Assembly (NCBI RefSeq): GCF_020360975.1
Contig: NW_025408684.1
Span: 62,001-126,000, forward strand
DNA: 64,000 nucleotides
Source of the DNA: Hirsutella rhossiliensis
Lineage: Eukaryota; Ascomycota; Sordariomycetes; Hypocreales; Ophiocordycipitaceae
Reading direction: 5' to 3'
The position numbers and the translations under genes are program-made. This document shows positions 31,526 through 42,652 of the stretch, piece after piece. Within the stretch, counting starts at the first letter, position 1, and each line of letters opens with the position of its first letter. Under the pieces are notes generated by a model. It saw only the letters and a list, made by a program, of their open reading frames with translations. It ran no database searches and was not told the origin of the DNA.

Positions 31526-31747
31526 TGTCACGACCCTGGGCGCCAGCGTAGAGCCGCCAGCGCAGCACCTCACCAGTGTCACGTGCCCAAGCAGCATCAC
31601 GTGCCCACGCGCGACCTCGTGTCTATATAAGGGCCCGCTCGGTCGTGTAGTCTAGTCTTCCTTTCTTGCTCCTTAGCTTTGAGTCTTCGTTCATAGTGCC
31701 AATACATCTTTATAGCCGTCAAGGCTCGTATGTGCCTGGCCGTAACA
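31526..31747 (+). repeat. Solo LTR of the short LTR family, gttag duplication
   Basis: 222 bp matching the LTRs at 17353 and 18453 in opposite orientation. It is flanked by gttag on both sides (31521-31525 and 31748-31752), so it arose by LTR-LTR recombination after a normal insertion. A TATA box (tatataag) is at 31624-31631. Confidence 0.92.
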
Positions 31748-31752
31748 GTTAG

Positions 31753-32720
31753 GGTGTCCATATATGTTGGTATAAAGACCCTAACACCCACCGTTTCAGC
31801 AATCTTGCCACCCTATACGGAGTATCAAAAACACCATAAAGGTCATGAACAGTGCCTTTTTTATAATGCACACCATTTAAATGTAGTGCCACTCGAATGT
31901 TCTGGATTTTCTCGTTCGGGTGGTATAACTCTCGATATCTGTGCTTATCATTTGCTCAATAAATGCCACATCATCCTGAAGGCAATCAATAGATCAGTCA
32001 TTTTCTAGTTGCAAAACTACATTTCAAGCACATACTAAGCTCGGCAGTCCATATTTTTGAAATATAATACAGGACTTATACCCTTAAACAGCCTCCGGCA
32101 AGCTGATTCAAAAAACGCGTTCAGGTCCCTCAACATCTCAATATTGCGCGAACAATTGGAGGTGACACGAATCGCGTCATCTCGCGATTTAGAGGCTGTT
32201 AGGGACTTATCTACTCCTCGAGCCCAATATGACTGCTACCTGCTTGTCCACACAAATTAGCCCGATCAAAAAGTACCGAAACACCTGCATGATAAGGATA
32301 TATTGTGCCAACTAGCCGCGTTTCGACGCGTTATTCGTGCTCAGTCGACCACTTATTAATTCTACTGCTGTCGGCAAGACACGGTCGTCAAGCCCTTCCC
32401 ACTTTTTGCCTGCATGCGCAACGGTCTTCGCGACAACTGCCGCATTATTTTGCGACGACCTCGCCTAATTCCTGCCTCGCTATTTCCGACAGCAGCTTCG
32501 GGTCGGCCCCCGAATCAACGTCCTGCCCGACGACCTATCCTGCCCGTTCAACCTCGAATCCCTTACATTTTATTGTGGGTTATTTGGTGTCGTTCCGACT
32601 ACCTGTGTCGCGCCCATTCTCGAGCCCTTGAGCCAAGATCAGGTGAAACTCCAACCTACCCCTCCTTATTTAATTACTTTACGAGTGGATAGCTAATTAT
32701 AACGTGATACATAAGATAGT
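31753..32720. other. Unassigned AT-rich spacer and hAT leader
   Basis: No gene is called. An 8-bp hairpin (gttagggt...accctaac) spans about 31748-31788. The last 350 bp or so before 32721 probably form the 5' region of the hAT transposase gene. Confidence 0.35.
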
Positions 32721-35434
32721 ATGGCCCCTGCCGAATCAAAAACATATGCCGCAGCGAACTTCTTCGCCCCTAGGACCCGGCGTAAATTGCCAATGCAGAA
32801 TTATGCCAGCATTGAGCGTCCTCAATTCAACCCTCAGAACCCCCCCCGCGCGCGCCCTGATCGTAGCACAACTCCGGCTCCTTCGTCTCCTCTTTCAACT
32901 GGCGAAGATACAATTGTCTGCGCGCCCCCGGGCCATCCTGACTGTGAGTCAGATGATGACATGCCCGACACGGATACACCGGAGCCGCCATTGGACAATA
33001 GCCATATGACGCTCGCAGAGAAAGCCGGACTTATCAAGAAGTGGGCCGACAACAAACAGAAGCATGTTCGCAAGAAGAGAGACAAGAACAGCCACGTTTA
33101 TTGGTACATGCAGAGGAAGCTATAGACAGAAGCTTTTACTCGAGTACAGGGATGGACCGAAGATCTTCCAAGAGTTCCGGTGGACTTGTATAGAATGCCT
33201 TCAAAATCCCTCTACTCTTCGGAAGGTATTCCAGGTCCTTGAATCGAACCGCCGAGGGGTTACCTCTGGCATGGGAGACCATTTAAAAACGCACAGTATT
33301 ACGAAGGAGTCTCACCACGCTCGAATCAATGGATACGGCCGCGCCATTGGTGGAGGAGATTATACAGAGGCAGATGCATGGAGCGGTCGACCTAGGCAAA
33401 GAGCAAGGCTCACAGCAAAGGAGTCTATCCGCCGGTGGTTTGTAAAACACCGACAACCCTTCTCTGTTGTCGAGACTCCTGCTTTCCAAGAGATGTTCTT
33501 GGCTCACAATACAACCTGTGTGTACAGGAGTCGTATAACGTTACGCAATCATCTACACAGACTTTGTCGAACGCAGGGAGAAGCTGAAGATTGAGCTTGA
33601 GTACAATTGTGATACCATCTCGTTCACCCTCGATATCTGGACAGCACCGAACCGGGTGCCTATTTTCGCTATTATTGCGCACTGGATTACGCCGGAGTTT
33701 GAGGAGAGAGGAGGTTATTGAGTTTATCGAGCTCAAAGGATCTCACACTGGCAAACAACTAGCTGAGATAGTTGAGAAGACACTTGAGGAGCTCAGGCTC
33801 AAGCCCAAGCTTCTCGCCATTACGGGAGACAACGCCGCTAATAACGGGACGCTCTGTCAGTCTCTGTACGATTCTCTCAAGACCAAATTCGACGACAAGG
33901 TGAGTCCAATAGGGAGGCCCCGCATGCGCTTCCACGGCAAGAAGAGTTGGATCCGCTGTCTAGCTCATATTACCTCACTCATTTGTGATGGCGTCTTGCA
34001 AGATCTCAAGGCAGGCACAGCGAAGGAAGCCAAGAAGATGCTTGATAAGTGGGACGAAGAGAATAAAAGCAACAACTACACCATTCCGGGAGACTCTAGT
34101 CGGAGTGGGATTGCCAAAATTCGCCTCCTCAATCTGTGGATGTTGAGATCCGGGCCTAGAGAGCAAGACTTCAAATGCATGCCCCGCACGCACTATCGGA
34201 AGCCAACCTACGATGTCGACACTCGCTGGAATTCGACCTACGACATGATTGACCAATTCCTTGAGCTTGAGGCAGAGTATACCGAGTTCGTTGATACTCA
34301 CCCGCAAGTCAAGTGCCTCCTGCCCTTATCGGGAGAGATTGTCGCTCTCTACCAACTACGGAAGGTTCTGAAGCCGTTTAAAGAACACACTCTGAAAGTC
34401 TCCGAAGTTATGCCGTCGATCTCACAAAGTCTCGATATCTATTGGGATTTGGAAGCTCTCCTGATGATGTAGTCGAAGGAGTTGGCGAATTTTCAGACCT
34501 TGATGTGTCCATTCGAAACGCCTTCTCGAAGGGCAAAACAAAACACGCTACATATATGAAGAAGCTTGACGATCAAATGATGCTATTCGCAGCTCACATC
34601 CTGGATCCGCGTTATAAAACTCACCAACTAGAAATGATGATACCGGATCAATACTCTGAGATTATAGCTAAAGTCAAGAAGTATTTCAGAACGGAGTGGC
34701 CGGAGCTAGCAACATTGGATGCCACAAACTCATCTATGAGCCAATCCAGACCAGCTGAGCGTCCTCAAGGAGTCTCCATTGCGCAGTGGAGAGCCATCCA
34801 AATGAAGAAGGCGAAGGAGGCGGAGGCCGGCGCGGCGATCCCTATTTCGGAGCTTGAACGGTGGTTTGCAACTCCTCGAACAGAGTTCGACGAGTCTATT
34901 GCAAAGTCTCCAGACTTCTTACGGAAGTGGTGGAAAGAACACAAGGACGAGTGGCCACTTTTGGCTACGGCGGCGCGTGATATTCTCTCTGTCTCTGGCT
35001 CTGAAGTTGACGTGGAACGCCTCTTCAGTGGTTGTAGAGACGAATTCGGGATCCGCCGTCACGCTTTGAAGGCAGATACAGCGCGAGTACTAACGCTTTT
35101 ACGGAGTTCTTATACTCAGGAAGATAAGATCGATCAGGCGTTGATCAAGGCGGCCATGGAGTATGACATCCTGCCATTTGCCAATAGTATTATTTGGAGA
35201 CCAGACCACATTCCGGGCAAGCTGGTAGATGGTATGAATATACCCTCATTGTATGTGTATATGCTAATCTGCGTTCAGACGAGAATCTTCCTTCTCAACC
35301 CCCTGCTCCTGCGGAAGTTCCCACCGAGGCTGAGGCTCCCAACGAACCTCCTACCCCAAACCTCCTGCCCCCAAGCCGATGAATCTGCGATATCAACCCC
35401 CCGCCCAGATACAATGGAGGCTTCGGAGGCTTGA
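32721..35434 (+). pseudogene. hAT transposase, frameshifted
   Basis: The ATG at 32721 opens an N-terminal low-complexity region and a BED-type region near 33060-33260. The catalytic RNase H-like core follows (ITGDNAANNGTLCQSLYDSL near 33816; IRCLAHITSLICDGVLQDL near 33950; DTRWNSTYDMI near 34218). The C-terminal dimerisation domain typical of hAT lies at about 34960-35110 (LSVSGSEVDVERLFSG). Three or four shifts (near 33110, 33580-33700 and 34460) split it. At 34460 the frame changes from DLEALL to DDVVEGVGEF. The length after joining is about 850-900 residues, normal for fungal hAT. Terminal repeats were not resolved; taggggtgat-like ends near 30857 and 35880 are possible. Confidence 0.82.
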
Positions 35435-35889
35435 GGCTCTACGAGTGTGTAGCCGTGTACAATGGCGGATTCGAACGCGCTGTACCGACGTATTTTGAGG
35501 ATTCGGCAAAGCTTTTGAAAAGTGCTTATTTTCGGTCTATTTTCCTAGGACATGCGGATCAGTATTTATGTAAGTTAATTTTTGTAGTATTCTTTTTGTA
35601 GTATTCTGGATTATCGAAAGGTTTCTCAGAAGGCTATAAAACTATATACTACTTATTGGCGGTTCTGAGGTATCTTTGCGATCGCTTAGGTACGCACCAA
35701 ATTCACTTCGTTTAGGGGATCCCTTCAAACCATTCATGAATGGCCTGAATTGGCCCGAACCCAACTTGAATCGCGAAAATTGGAGCTTGAAGATTTTGAA
35801 TCAAGATCCAAAAAATTCAATTCATTTGATTCATCCTTCATTCAAAATCTTCAAAAAATTCACCTTCATCTATCACCCCTAGCTCGACT
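35435..35889. other. hAT 3' flank, AT-rich
   Basis: No gene. It contains repeated ttttgtagtattct strings (about 35581-35610) and gaattga/ttcaaaatcttcaa-type inverted strings (35750-35870) that probably belong to the hAT 3' end. It abuts Helitron 2. Confidence 0.4.
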
Positions 35890-38800
35890 TTGGCCCCGTA
35901 CCGACCCGATTGCCCGAGCTCACACCTACCGAAGAGGCATTGATTGCTCGTGTCCATGTCCACGTGAACATTATGCTTGTGCGGGGGCAGCAGTACAAGT
36001 ATCGAGGGCACGTCGTTCACTTTCTCCGCGAGGTTGGCTTGGTGTACAACCAGCTCCCTCCTGCCGCGGGAGTTGAACACGGTGTTGCTGCGTCCTGCCA
36101 ACACGTCGTCACACGCTAATCTCAGCCGGCAATTCACCCGCCAGTTCCGCGTGCGTCGCCAGGCGGTTATGATATGGCTAGACTACCTGCGCCATCATCA
36201 TCCTGGCTATCGATCCATCGCGATCGACGACGAGCGACTGAGCCAACTGCCCGAGGACGGCAATGTGGTGGACGCCATCCCCCAAAGTCAGGTGGAGGCT
36301 GCCGATGTGGGACCGGAGGAAGATCAGGAGGCAGAGCCTGACCTAGAGGATGCGGCTGCGGTGCCTGACCTGTTGGCCAAGGACACGGAGCTGGATGCTC
36401 TGCGGTCTATTCTCGCGGGTGAATCCGAAGCGGATGCGGGCAACCCCCTTGCCACAGGCTCTCCAGGGCAGGCGAGGCACGAGCTCCAGCTTCCCAACAT
36501 ACGGCACACGCCGATCAATGAGTTCAATCACTCTCATGCCCTGCTCTCCTTGGCATTCCCTGCCTGTTTCCAGACGGCAGAGCCGACTTTGTGGAGCCTC
36601 GCTTGCGGTCCATTGAGTACAAGGATTACATCGAGCACGCGATGCGGTGGCACGACGGCCGTTTTGCGCGCCATCCAACCTTCCGCTTTGTCGCATTCAA
36701 CACCCTGATGCGGTCCCAAGCACGTGCGAGGTCCAAATTCTTCGTGAAGCAACACGATGGCACCCGTGAGCCGCTCACGCGAGCAGCTTATTCAGGCGCT
36801 CGAACACGCTGAGGATCCACGGGCGCAGGCGCTGATCAACTCGATCACAAGGCATGCGGTGTCGATTCGCGGTACGCGACCCTTTGGAATAGAAAGAGGC
36901 AGGACCTCGAGGCGTATGCCTACAGCTTGGGTTGTCCTGGCGCATTCATCACATTTAGCCCGGCTGATTTACACTGGCGGAGCCTCTACCAACACATGCC
37001 CCGATATGAAGAATGGCTGGGCGCGTCCGAGCCGGAAAGGATGGCATTGTCGCGGTACTTGTTGCGGCAGAACCCTCACATTGCTGCTTTCCACTTTCAC
37101 CGCCGATACTGTCTCTTTCGGGATATCGTGTTGAGAACGAAGTTTAACGTGACGGATTACTGGGGCCGGTATGAATGGCAAGGGCGTGGGAGTCCACACA
37201 ACCACGGTCTGTACTGGATGGAGAATGGCCCGGTAGCCGACATGAGGGATGAAACCGCTCGCGACCTTTTGCACGCACGTGGGATTCCACATCACTGCCA
37301 TTAACCCGGAGCCGAACAGGACAATGCCCCAGGGTGAAGGGAATCCCTGAGTGTGGATCCGCTGGGCGTAGAGATGACATTCCTGCGGCTCTCGCAAATC
37401 GTCAACCGCTGCCAGCGCCACAGATGCAATACCGCGTACTGCTTGCGGGTCCGAAAGAGAAGTGGGGACCTGGCGAACGATATGCAAGGGCTGCAGCCGA
37501 TATCGAGGCGGCCAATGTCGCCGATCCGGAGAGGGAGTGTCGTTTCAACTTCCCCCGTGCCTTGCGGGAGCTAGCCGCAGTCATCAGGAAAGAAGGTAAG
37601 TCATATTACATCTTCGAGGCAGCCCGCAACGACAGCCTCATGAACCACTTCAATCCTGCCATCATTCTGGGCTGGCTGGCCAATATCGACATATCGCCCT
37701 GCACCAGCTTACAGGCAGTCATTACGTATGCTGCCAAGTATTGCAGCAAATCGGAGAAGAAGACGGAGCCTTACTGCAAGCTCGCAGATCAGGTTTTGCC
37801 GCATACAGCACACCACCAGCCCCTGTTGTCCTTCTCCTCTCGCCTTATGAATAAGTTGATTGCCGAGAGAGATTATTCAGCGCAGGAAATTTCCCACTTG
37901 CTGCTCAACATCCTCTGCAGGAAGGCACTCGGATGGTTGTGTACGTCGACTGCCGTCCGTTGGAGCAGCATGTGCGGTCGTTCCGCGTCGACGAGGATGT
38001 CAGTGAGGCTGTCGGCAGCTACCGGAAATATCTGCAGAGAAATGACCAACATGAGAGTATAACCTATCTCGAGTACCTGCAGTCCTACAATCTCAAGACG
38101 TGGAGGAGACTCGGTGCGAACGCGAAGAAGAGGGTCCTGTCCTACTTCCCTCGGCACAGGTCAGCGGAGGCATCACCCCAGTTTCATGACTTCTGCCGTG
38201 TCAAGTTGATGATGGCCCATCCGCATCGCTCTCCGGAGGAGCTGCTTGCTGTGGACGGGCAGCCGTTTGAGTCCTTTGCGGCGGCGTACCAGTGCTGCCG
38301 GCAGCGACACCATTTCCATGAGGACGACCATTACGGCGAGGTGGGAGCAAATGAGCTGCAGGCAGAGGACGATGAGTTTCAGCGGGAGGAGCACGAAGAG
38401 CCTGTCGTGGAGGAAGATTGGCATGAACTCGCCCGTATGCTGCCAGACCATCCGCTGGAGGAGGAGGATATCGACGTGCTGGGCCGGCGAGATGTCGACG
38501 TGAATTATGACTGGACTCCCACGTTGGACGGTATACCGATGACGGCATTCTCCAGGGCGACTTCTGGAAGCAACGCAAAGCCGAAAATCCCCTTCACCTT
38601 GATGTGGATCATCAGCCGCTGGAGGCTCGCGATTCCCTGAATCCGGAGCAGCGCCTAGTGTACGATACGGTGATGGGCCACTTTCTGACCCAGGCCTGTT
38701 CCCAGTTGTTACTCCATGTGGACGGCGGCGGTGGCACGGGCAAATCATACCTCATCAATCTGCTTTCGGCGCACCTCCAAGCCGCCTCGGGCGGAAGAGG

Positions 38801-40080
38801 ACGCCTGTTTGGCGTGCCGCGCCCACGGGCGTTGCGGGAAATCAGATATCGGGCACTACCTTGCACTCCCTGCTGCACCTCCCCATCAACAAGGACTTCA
38901 AGCCCCTGTCAGCGATCGACAAAGCTCAGCTCCAGAAGAAGCTAAAGGATGTCAAGTACCTGATCGTCGATGAGAAGAGCATGCTGGGTCTGCGACAGCT
39001 GTCATGGATTGATGACCGTCTCCGTGAGGCGTTCCCGAATAGAAATGAGGAGTTCTTTGGTGGTCTTAATATCCTCCTGGTTGGCGACTTCTTTCAGCTT
39101 CCCCCTGTACTGCAGAAGCCTCTTTATTACGACAAGGAGGTGCAGGGGGTAGAGATCAAGGGCAGGAACGCATATCGGCGCTTCGACAAGACGGTTTTCT
39201 TGAAGGTTGCCCAGCGTCAGCGCGGCGACGATCAGGCAGCGTTTCGCTCAGCTCTTGAGGAATTGCGGCTGCTCCAACTCTCTATGGAGTCCTGGAAGCT
39301 CCTCTCCAGCCGTGTTCAGGCGAAGCTGGACGATCAGGAGGTTGCCAAGTTCGTCAATTCCCTACGAGTATACGCCACGAAAGACAGGGTGAACGAATAT
39401 AACCACTACCACCTCGACCGCCTAGGCCGGCCTGTCATCCAGGTCATGGCTAAGAACGTTGGCCCCGGTGCTGCTGCTGCTCCTGACGACAAGGCAGGCA
39501 ACCTTGCGAAGCAGATTCCCGTATGCATTGGCGCCCGTCTGATGCTGACGTCCAACCTTTGGCAGCCGGTTGGCCTCTGCAACGGTGCACGTGGTACAGT
39601 ATACGATATCGCGTGGGCGCCTGGAGCTGACCCCATGCGAGACCCTCCCTGCGTGATCATGATGGAGTTTGACAAGTACCGGTACACGGGGCCGGTATTC
39701 CTGACCACCACAGATGGCAGGAAGATTGTCCCGATTCTGCCAGTAGACAGGACTTCCTCGTCGGAGCCACACTCTGCACTCGTACGCAGTTTCCCCTGAT
39801 CGTGTGCTACGCCATTACAGTTCACAAGTCGCAGAGCATCACCGAAGACATGATCGTGACGGATCTGTCGTGCCGTGACTTTCAGACCGGTTTGAGCTAC
39901 GTGGCCGTCTCGCGTGTGAAAACGCTGCAGGGTCTGATGCTGGATGCCCCGTTTGACCGCAATCACCTGACTTATGCGTCGCCGCCGGAAGGAATTAAGA
40001 TGAAAATGAAGGATCAACAACTTCGCAAACGACAGGTTCTTACCCAGAATCCGTATAAGATAGGCGACGGGTCTACGTAA
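35890..40080 (+). pseudogene. Helitron Rep-helicase (Helitron 2), 5'-truncated and heavily frameshifted
   Basis: Same architecture as Helitron 1 but diverged. It starts within the PELTPTEEALIARVHVHVN region (about 35910), so the Cys-rich N-terminus is missing. The Helitron-like N domain (INEFNHSHALLSLAFP), HUH motif RGSPHNHGLYW (about 37189) and tyrosine motif TYAAKYCSKSEKK (about 37725) follow. The helicase has Walker A GGGGTGKS (about 38728), LIVDEKSMLG (about 38960), GDFFQLPPV (about 39087) and SYVAVSRVKTLQGLML (about 39895). At least nine shifts are needed (near 36060, 36585, 36765, 36890, 37290, 37480, 37905, 38560, 38840 and 39760). The longest clean frame is 38861-39799. Confidence 0.82.
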
Positions 40081-40214
40081 CTCCACTTGATGCTACCGGC
40101 GACAAGATCGACATTTTCAAGGCACAGATGAATGTATGATTGTAGATACTGTACTGATTGTTCAGTGACTGACTGCTTGACTGGTAGCCAGACTCGCAGC
40201 CTTCGGCTGATTGT

Positions 40215-40255
40215 ACGCCTTGCACCACAGCCCTAAAGACTAAAGTGCAAGGCGT
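40215..40255 (+). repeat. 11-bp stem hairpin downstream of Helitron 2
   Basis: acgccttgcac (40215-40225) pairs perfectly with gtgcaaggcgt (40245-40255). Helitrons carry such a hairpin near the 3' end, but a CTRR terminus is not seen in the expected 10-12 bases after it. Confidence 0.45.
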
Positions 40256-40260
40256 GGCGC

Positions 40261-40773
40261 AGTATTTTACTTAATCCAGATTTTCGTACAAAGTACATCC
40301 AAAGCAACTGGAAAGCATCCTGGCAAAAGAAAGCGATTAGCAACGTCAGGGAGCTTTGGCGGAGCTATCGGGATAGCAATCTTGGTGCTATGCCATCGTA
40401 CGAAGCCGAAGCCAGTCCAGAGACCCGAGAGCCAGTATCCGCATTCAACAGGATCGCGCGAGGCCTAAAGGATTACTGTCGGCCACGAAGCCAGGATGAG
40501 TTCGATGATTATTGCAACCAAGAACCGCACGGGCTCGGCAAGATGACTGCTATTGAGTGGTGGCTACAAGACCAACAAAGAACACGCTTTCCACGGCTTT
40601 CGATCATGGCAATTGATGTCCTCTCAATTCCAGCAATGAGTGACGAGGCAGAGCGAGTTTTTTCAGGAGCGCGTCGTACAATCTCGTGGGATAGAGCGCA
40701 GTTATCGGCAGAAACCATTGAAATGCTAGAATGTATGAAGAGTTGGCATCGAAGTCCTTGTATTAGACTTTGA
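40261..40773 (+). pseudogene. hAT transposase C-terminal fragment
   Basis: An open frame from about 40261 to the stop at 40773 encodes the last 170 or so residues of a hAT transposase. It holds a helical segment (LNPDFRTKYIQSNWKASW) and the dimerisation domain (IDVLSIPAMSDEAERVFSG...). It is a different lineage from the copy at 32721-35434, which reads ILSVSGSEVDVERLFSG at this place. The catalytic part is absent. Confidence 0.75.
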
Positions 40774-41013
40774 AGACGACAGTACGGAGTAGTTAATCAA
40801 GCATCCTTCTAAATACTGCGCTGTGGCGCTCCTTCACCTAGTTGTCCCGCCAAAATGGATTGTTAAATTGGTGGCGCCTCCATGGCAGTTGTGGCACCAC
40901 ATGGATTGACAAGATTGACAATCTTACTGGTTAATTCAATCAATCCGTCAATATCGATTGATCAGGATTGACTGGATCGAAAACCACACTGTCTGGGCCC
41001 ATCGGGTGGTTTT
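40774..41013. other. Unassigned spacer
   Basis: AT-rich sequence with repeated attgac/gattga strings (40910-40975). No gene is seen. Confidence 0.35.
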
Positions 41014-41440
41014 CTAGATCCTGGTAGCGTTTAGGGAGTCGTACAAGGTCATCGCGGTGAAATCGATGATCTCGTGCCGTCTTAGAGACTGCGGCAAGAA
41101 AGACACTATGAAATGTTTCGAGGTTTCCTCTGGATGTTGATCCGCTGGAAGCAGGGCCGTGAAAACGCTGTTGACGTAATCATCGTGCTTCCTCTTTGGC
41201 TTTGGTGTCCGGTCACTCTTGCGAGTTGGCTGGTCACCGTAAATCTCCTGTTGACTGCGGCGGGTGCGCGTTTTGCCGCGTGGTTCTTCAGGAATTGGTT
41301 GGTCACCTGACGGCTGCTTGTCCGGTTGCATGCTATTGCCTTCTGAGGAAGGTCGCCGGCGTGGTGGCAGCGGTTGAACTACGATCGTGTCCCGGGTGAC
41401 TCCTTCAGGACTTGGATCGCTTGAATCAGTCGACCTTTGG
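41014..41440 (-). pseudogene. Copia-type polyprotein fragment (integrase/RT linker)
   Basis: The minus-strand frame contains the basic, Pro-rich stretch RGKTRTRRSQQEIYGDQP and RKHDDYVNSVFTALL. Such linkers occur between integrase and reverse transcriptase in Ty1/copia polyproteins. No catalytic motif is present, so the assignment is tentative. Confidence 0.4.
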
Positions 41441-41449
41441 CTATCATAG

Positions 41450-41686
41450 TGTCACGGGCTGTGCCCGGCTTGGTGGACCCGGTTGTACCGGGTCCGGTGG
41501 GTCGTGCTCGGGTGGCAGTACCGGCCCCGCTCCGCGGACCCAGAAGCTGCGAGAACATTCTGTGAAGGGCAATATAAGCTCGCACTCGAGGCGTAGCCTC
41601 GAGTTCGGCTTCCTTTCCTCCTTAGCTCTAGATAGACAACACATAGGCACCTGCTAGTTGAACAAACTCCGGGCCAGCCTCTTACA
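41450..41686 (+). repeat. Solo LTR of the gypsy family
   Basis: Diverged copy of the LTRs at 52668 and 57764, in opposite orientation (tgtcacggg...cttaca), 237 bp. It keeps the ctcgaggc-gta-gcctcgag dyad and the atataagc promoter string. The flanks catag and ctgag do not match, so the target duplication is lost or the copy was joined by recombination. Confidence 0.85.
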
Positions 41687-41689
41687 CTG

Positions 41690-42571
41690 AGGTCAAGAAG
41701 ACTTACTTGAAGGCCGTCGAGAGAGCACGGAAGTCTTTTGAAGCGCAGAGTGTTGAGGAAGTGAATGACTTCTTCTCTAACCTCGACGAGATTATCAAAG
41801 AAGTTTCGCATTGGGGCATCGGAGATTTGGAATGAAGATGAAGTCGGCATTCGGATCGGCTGCTTGCGAGAACGCGTACCCGTTCTCGTGACCCGCACCA
41901 CACGCGTGAAGAGTCGGGTGGAAGTTCTCGATCCGGCGAATCGAGAATCCTGCACAGTTATTGGCACGATCAATGCTGCAGGGACTCTCTTCCTCCTGGA
42001 TCATCTTCGCGCATTTCCTACCACGAATTGGGCCGGTATCGCTATTGATAGTGGCGTCCGCTTTGCTCAATCACCAACCGGCTTCAGCAACGCTCAGATA
42101 CATCTCGAATGGGCGAGGCACTTCAATCGCTGGTCCTGGGCATCCTCAGCGCAAGCACAACGCTCTGGGAAGTCACTAGAACAATGGTTTGGCTGTGATG
42201 AGCATCTTCGTGTTCCAAACCTTGGGATGACGACGGTTGAGGCACCTCCGACCCAACGGGACGAGAAAGATAGGATTTTCCGGTTGCTCGTTGTAGATGG
42301 CTTCACAGGGCACACGACTCTCGAATTCGCTGAATACTGCATCAAATTTGATATCATCATCGCCATTCTCCCCCCTCATTCCACACACATCATGCAGCCG
42401 CTAGATGTTGGTGTTTTCCAACCACTGAAAGCGGCACACCAGAAAGCTCTACGAAAAACACTCGCAGAGGGCCACCTTGCTTTCTCGCGGGTTGACTTCC
42501 TCAACGCTTTTCAAAAAGTCTACGAGGCTGGGTTAACTCATTCCAGTTGTCATCACGGGATAGGCACTTAG
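41690..42571 (+). pseudogene. Fot1/pogo transposase fragment of the Pogo-1 family
   Basis: Closely related to the Pogo-1 transposase. It begins in the CENP-B-type domain (KTYLKAVERARKSFEAQ). All three catalytic positions are present: WNEDEVGIRIGCLR (about 41829), LLVVDGFTGHTTLEF (about 42288) and HIMQPLDVGVFQPLK (about 42389). An in-frame stop at 41833 and frame changes near it break the start of the core. The C-terminal tail and the right terminal repeat are missing. Homology ends at about 42545, where the LINE4 leader begins. It retains the segment that Pogo-1 has lost. Confidence 0.82.
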
Positions 42572-42652
42572 ACGCTTGAGGGCCAACGCACTCCCTAAAA
42601 CCGTTTTTGACACTTCCATCGGAATCTACACCCTCGATTCGCCCTCGACGCA

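Noticed and set aside
30857..35882. hAT element borders from agggctgat at 30857 and its complement near 35880
   Set aside because: The similarity is short, no 8-bp duplication matches, and other repeats intervene. Only the transposase was called.
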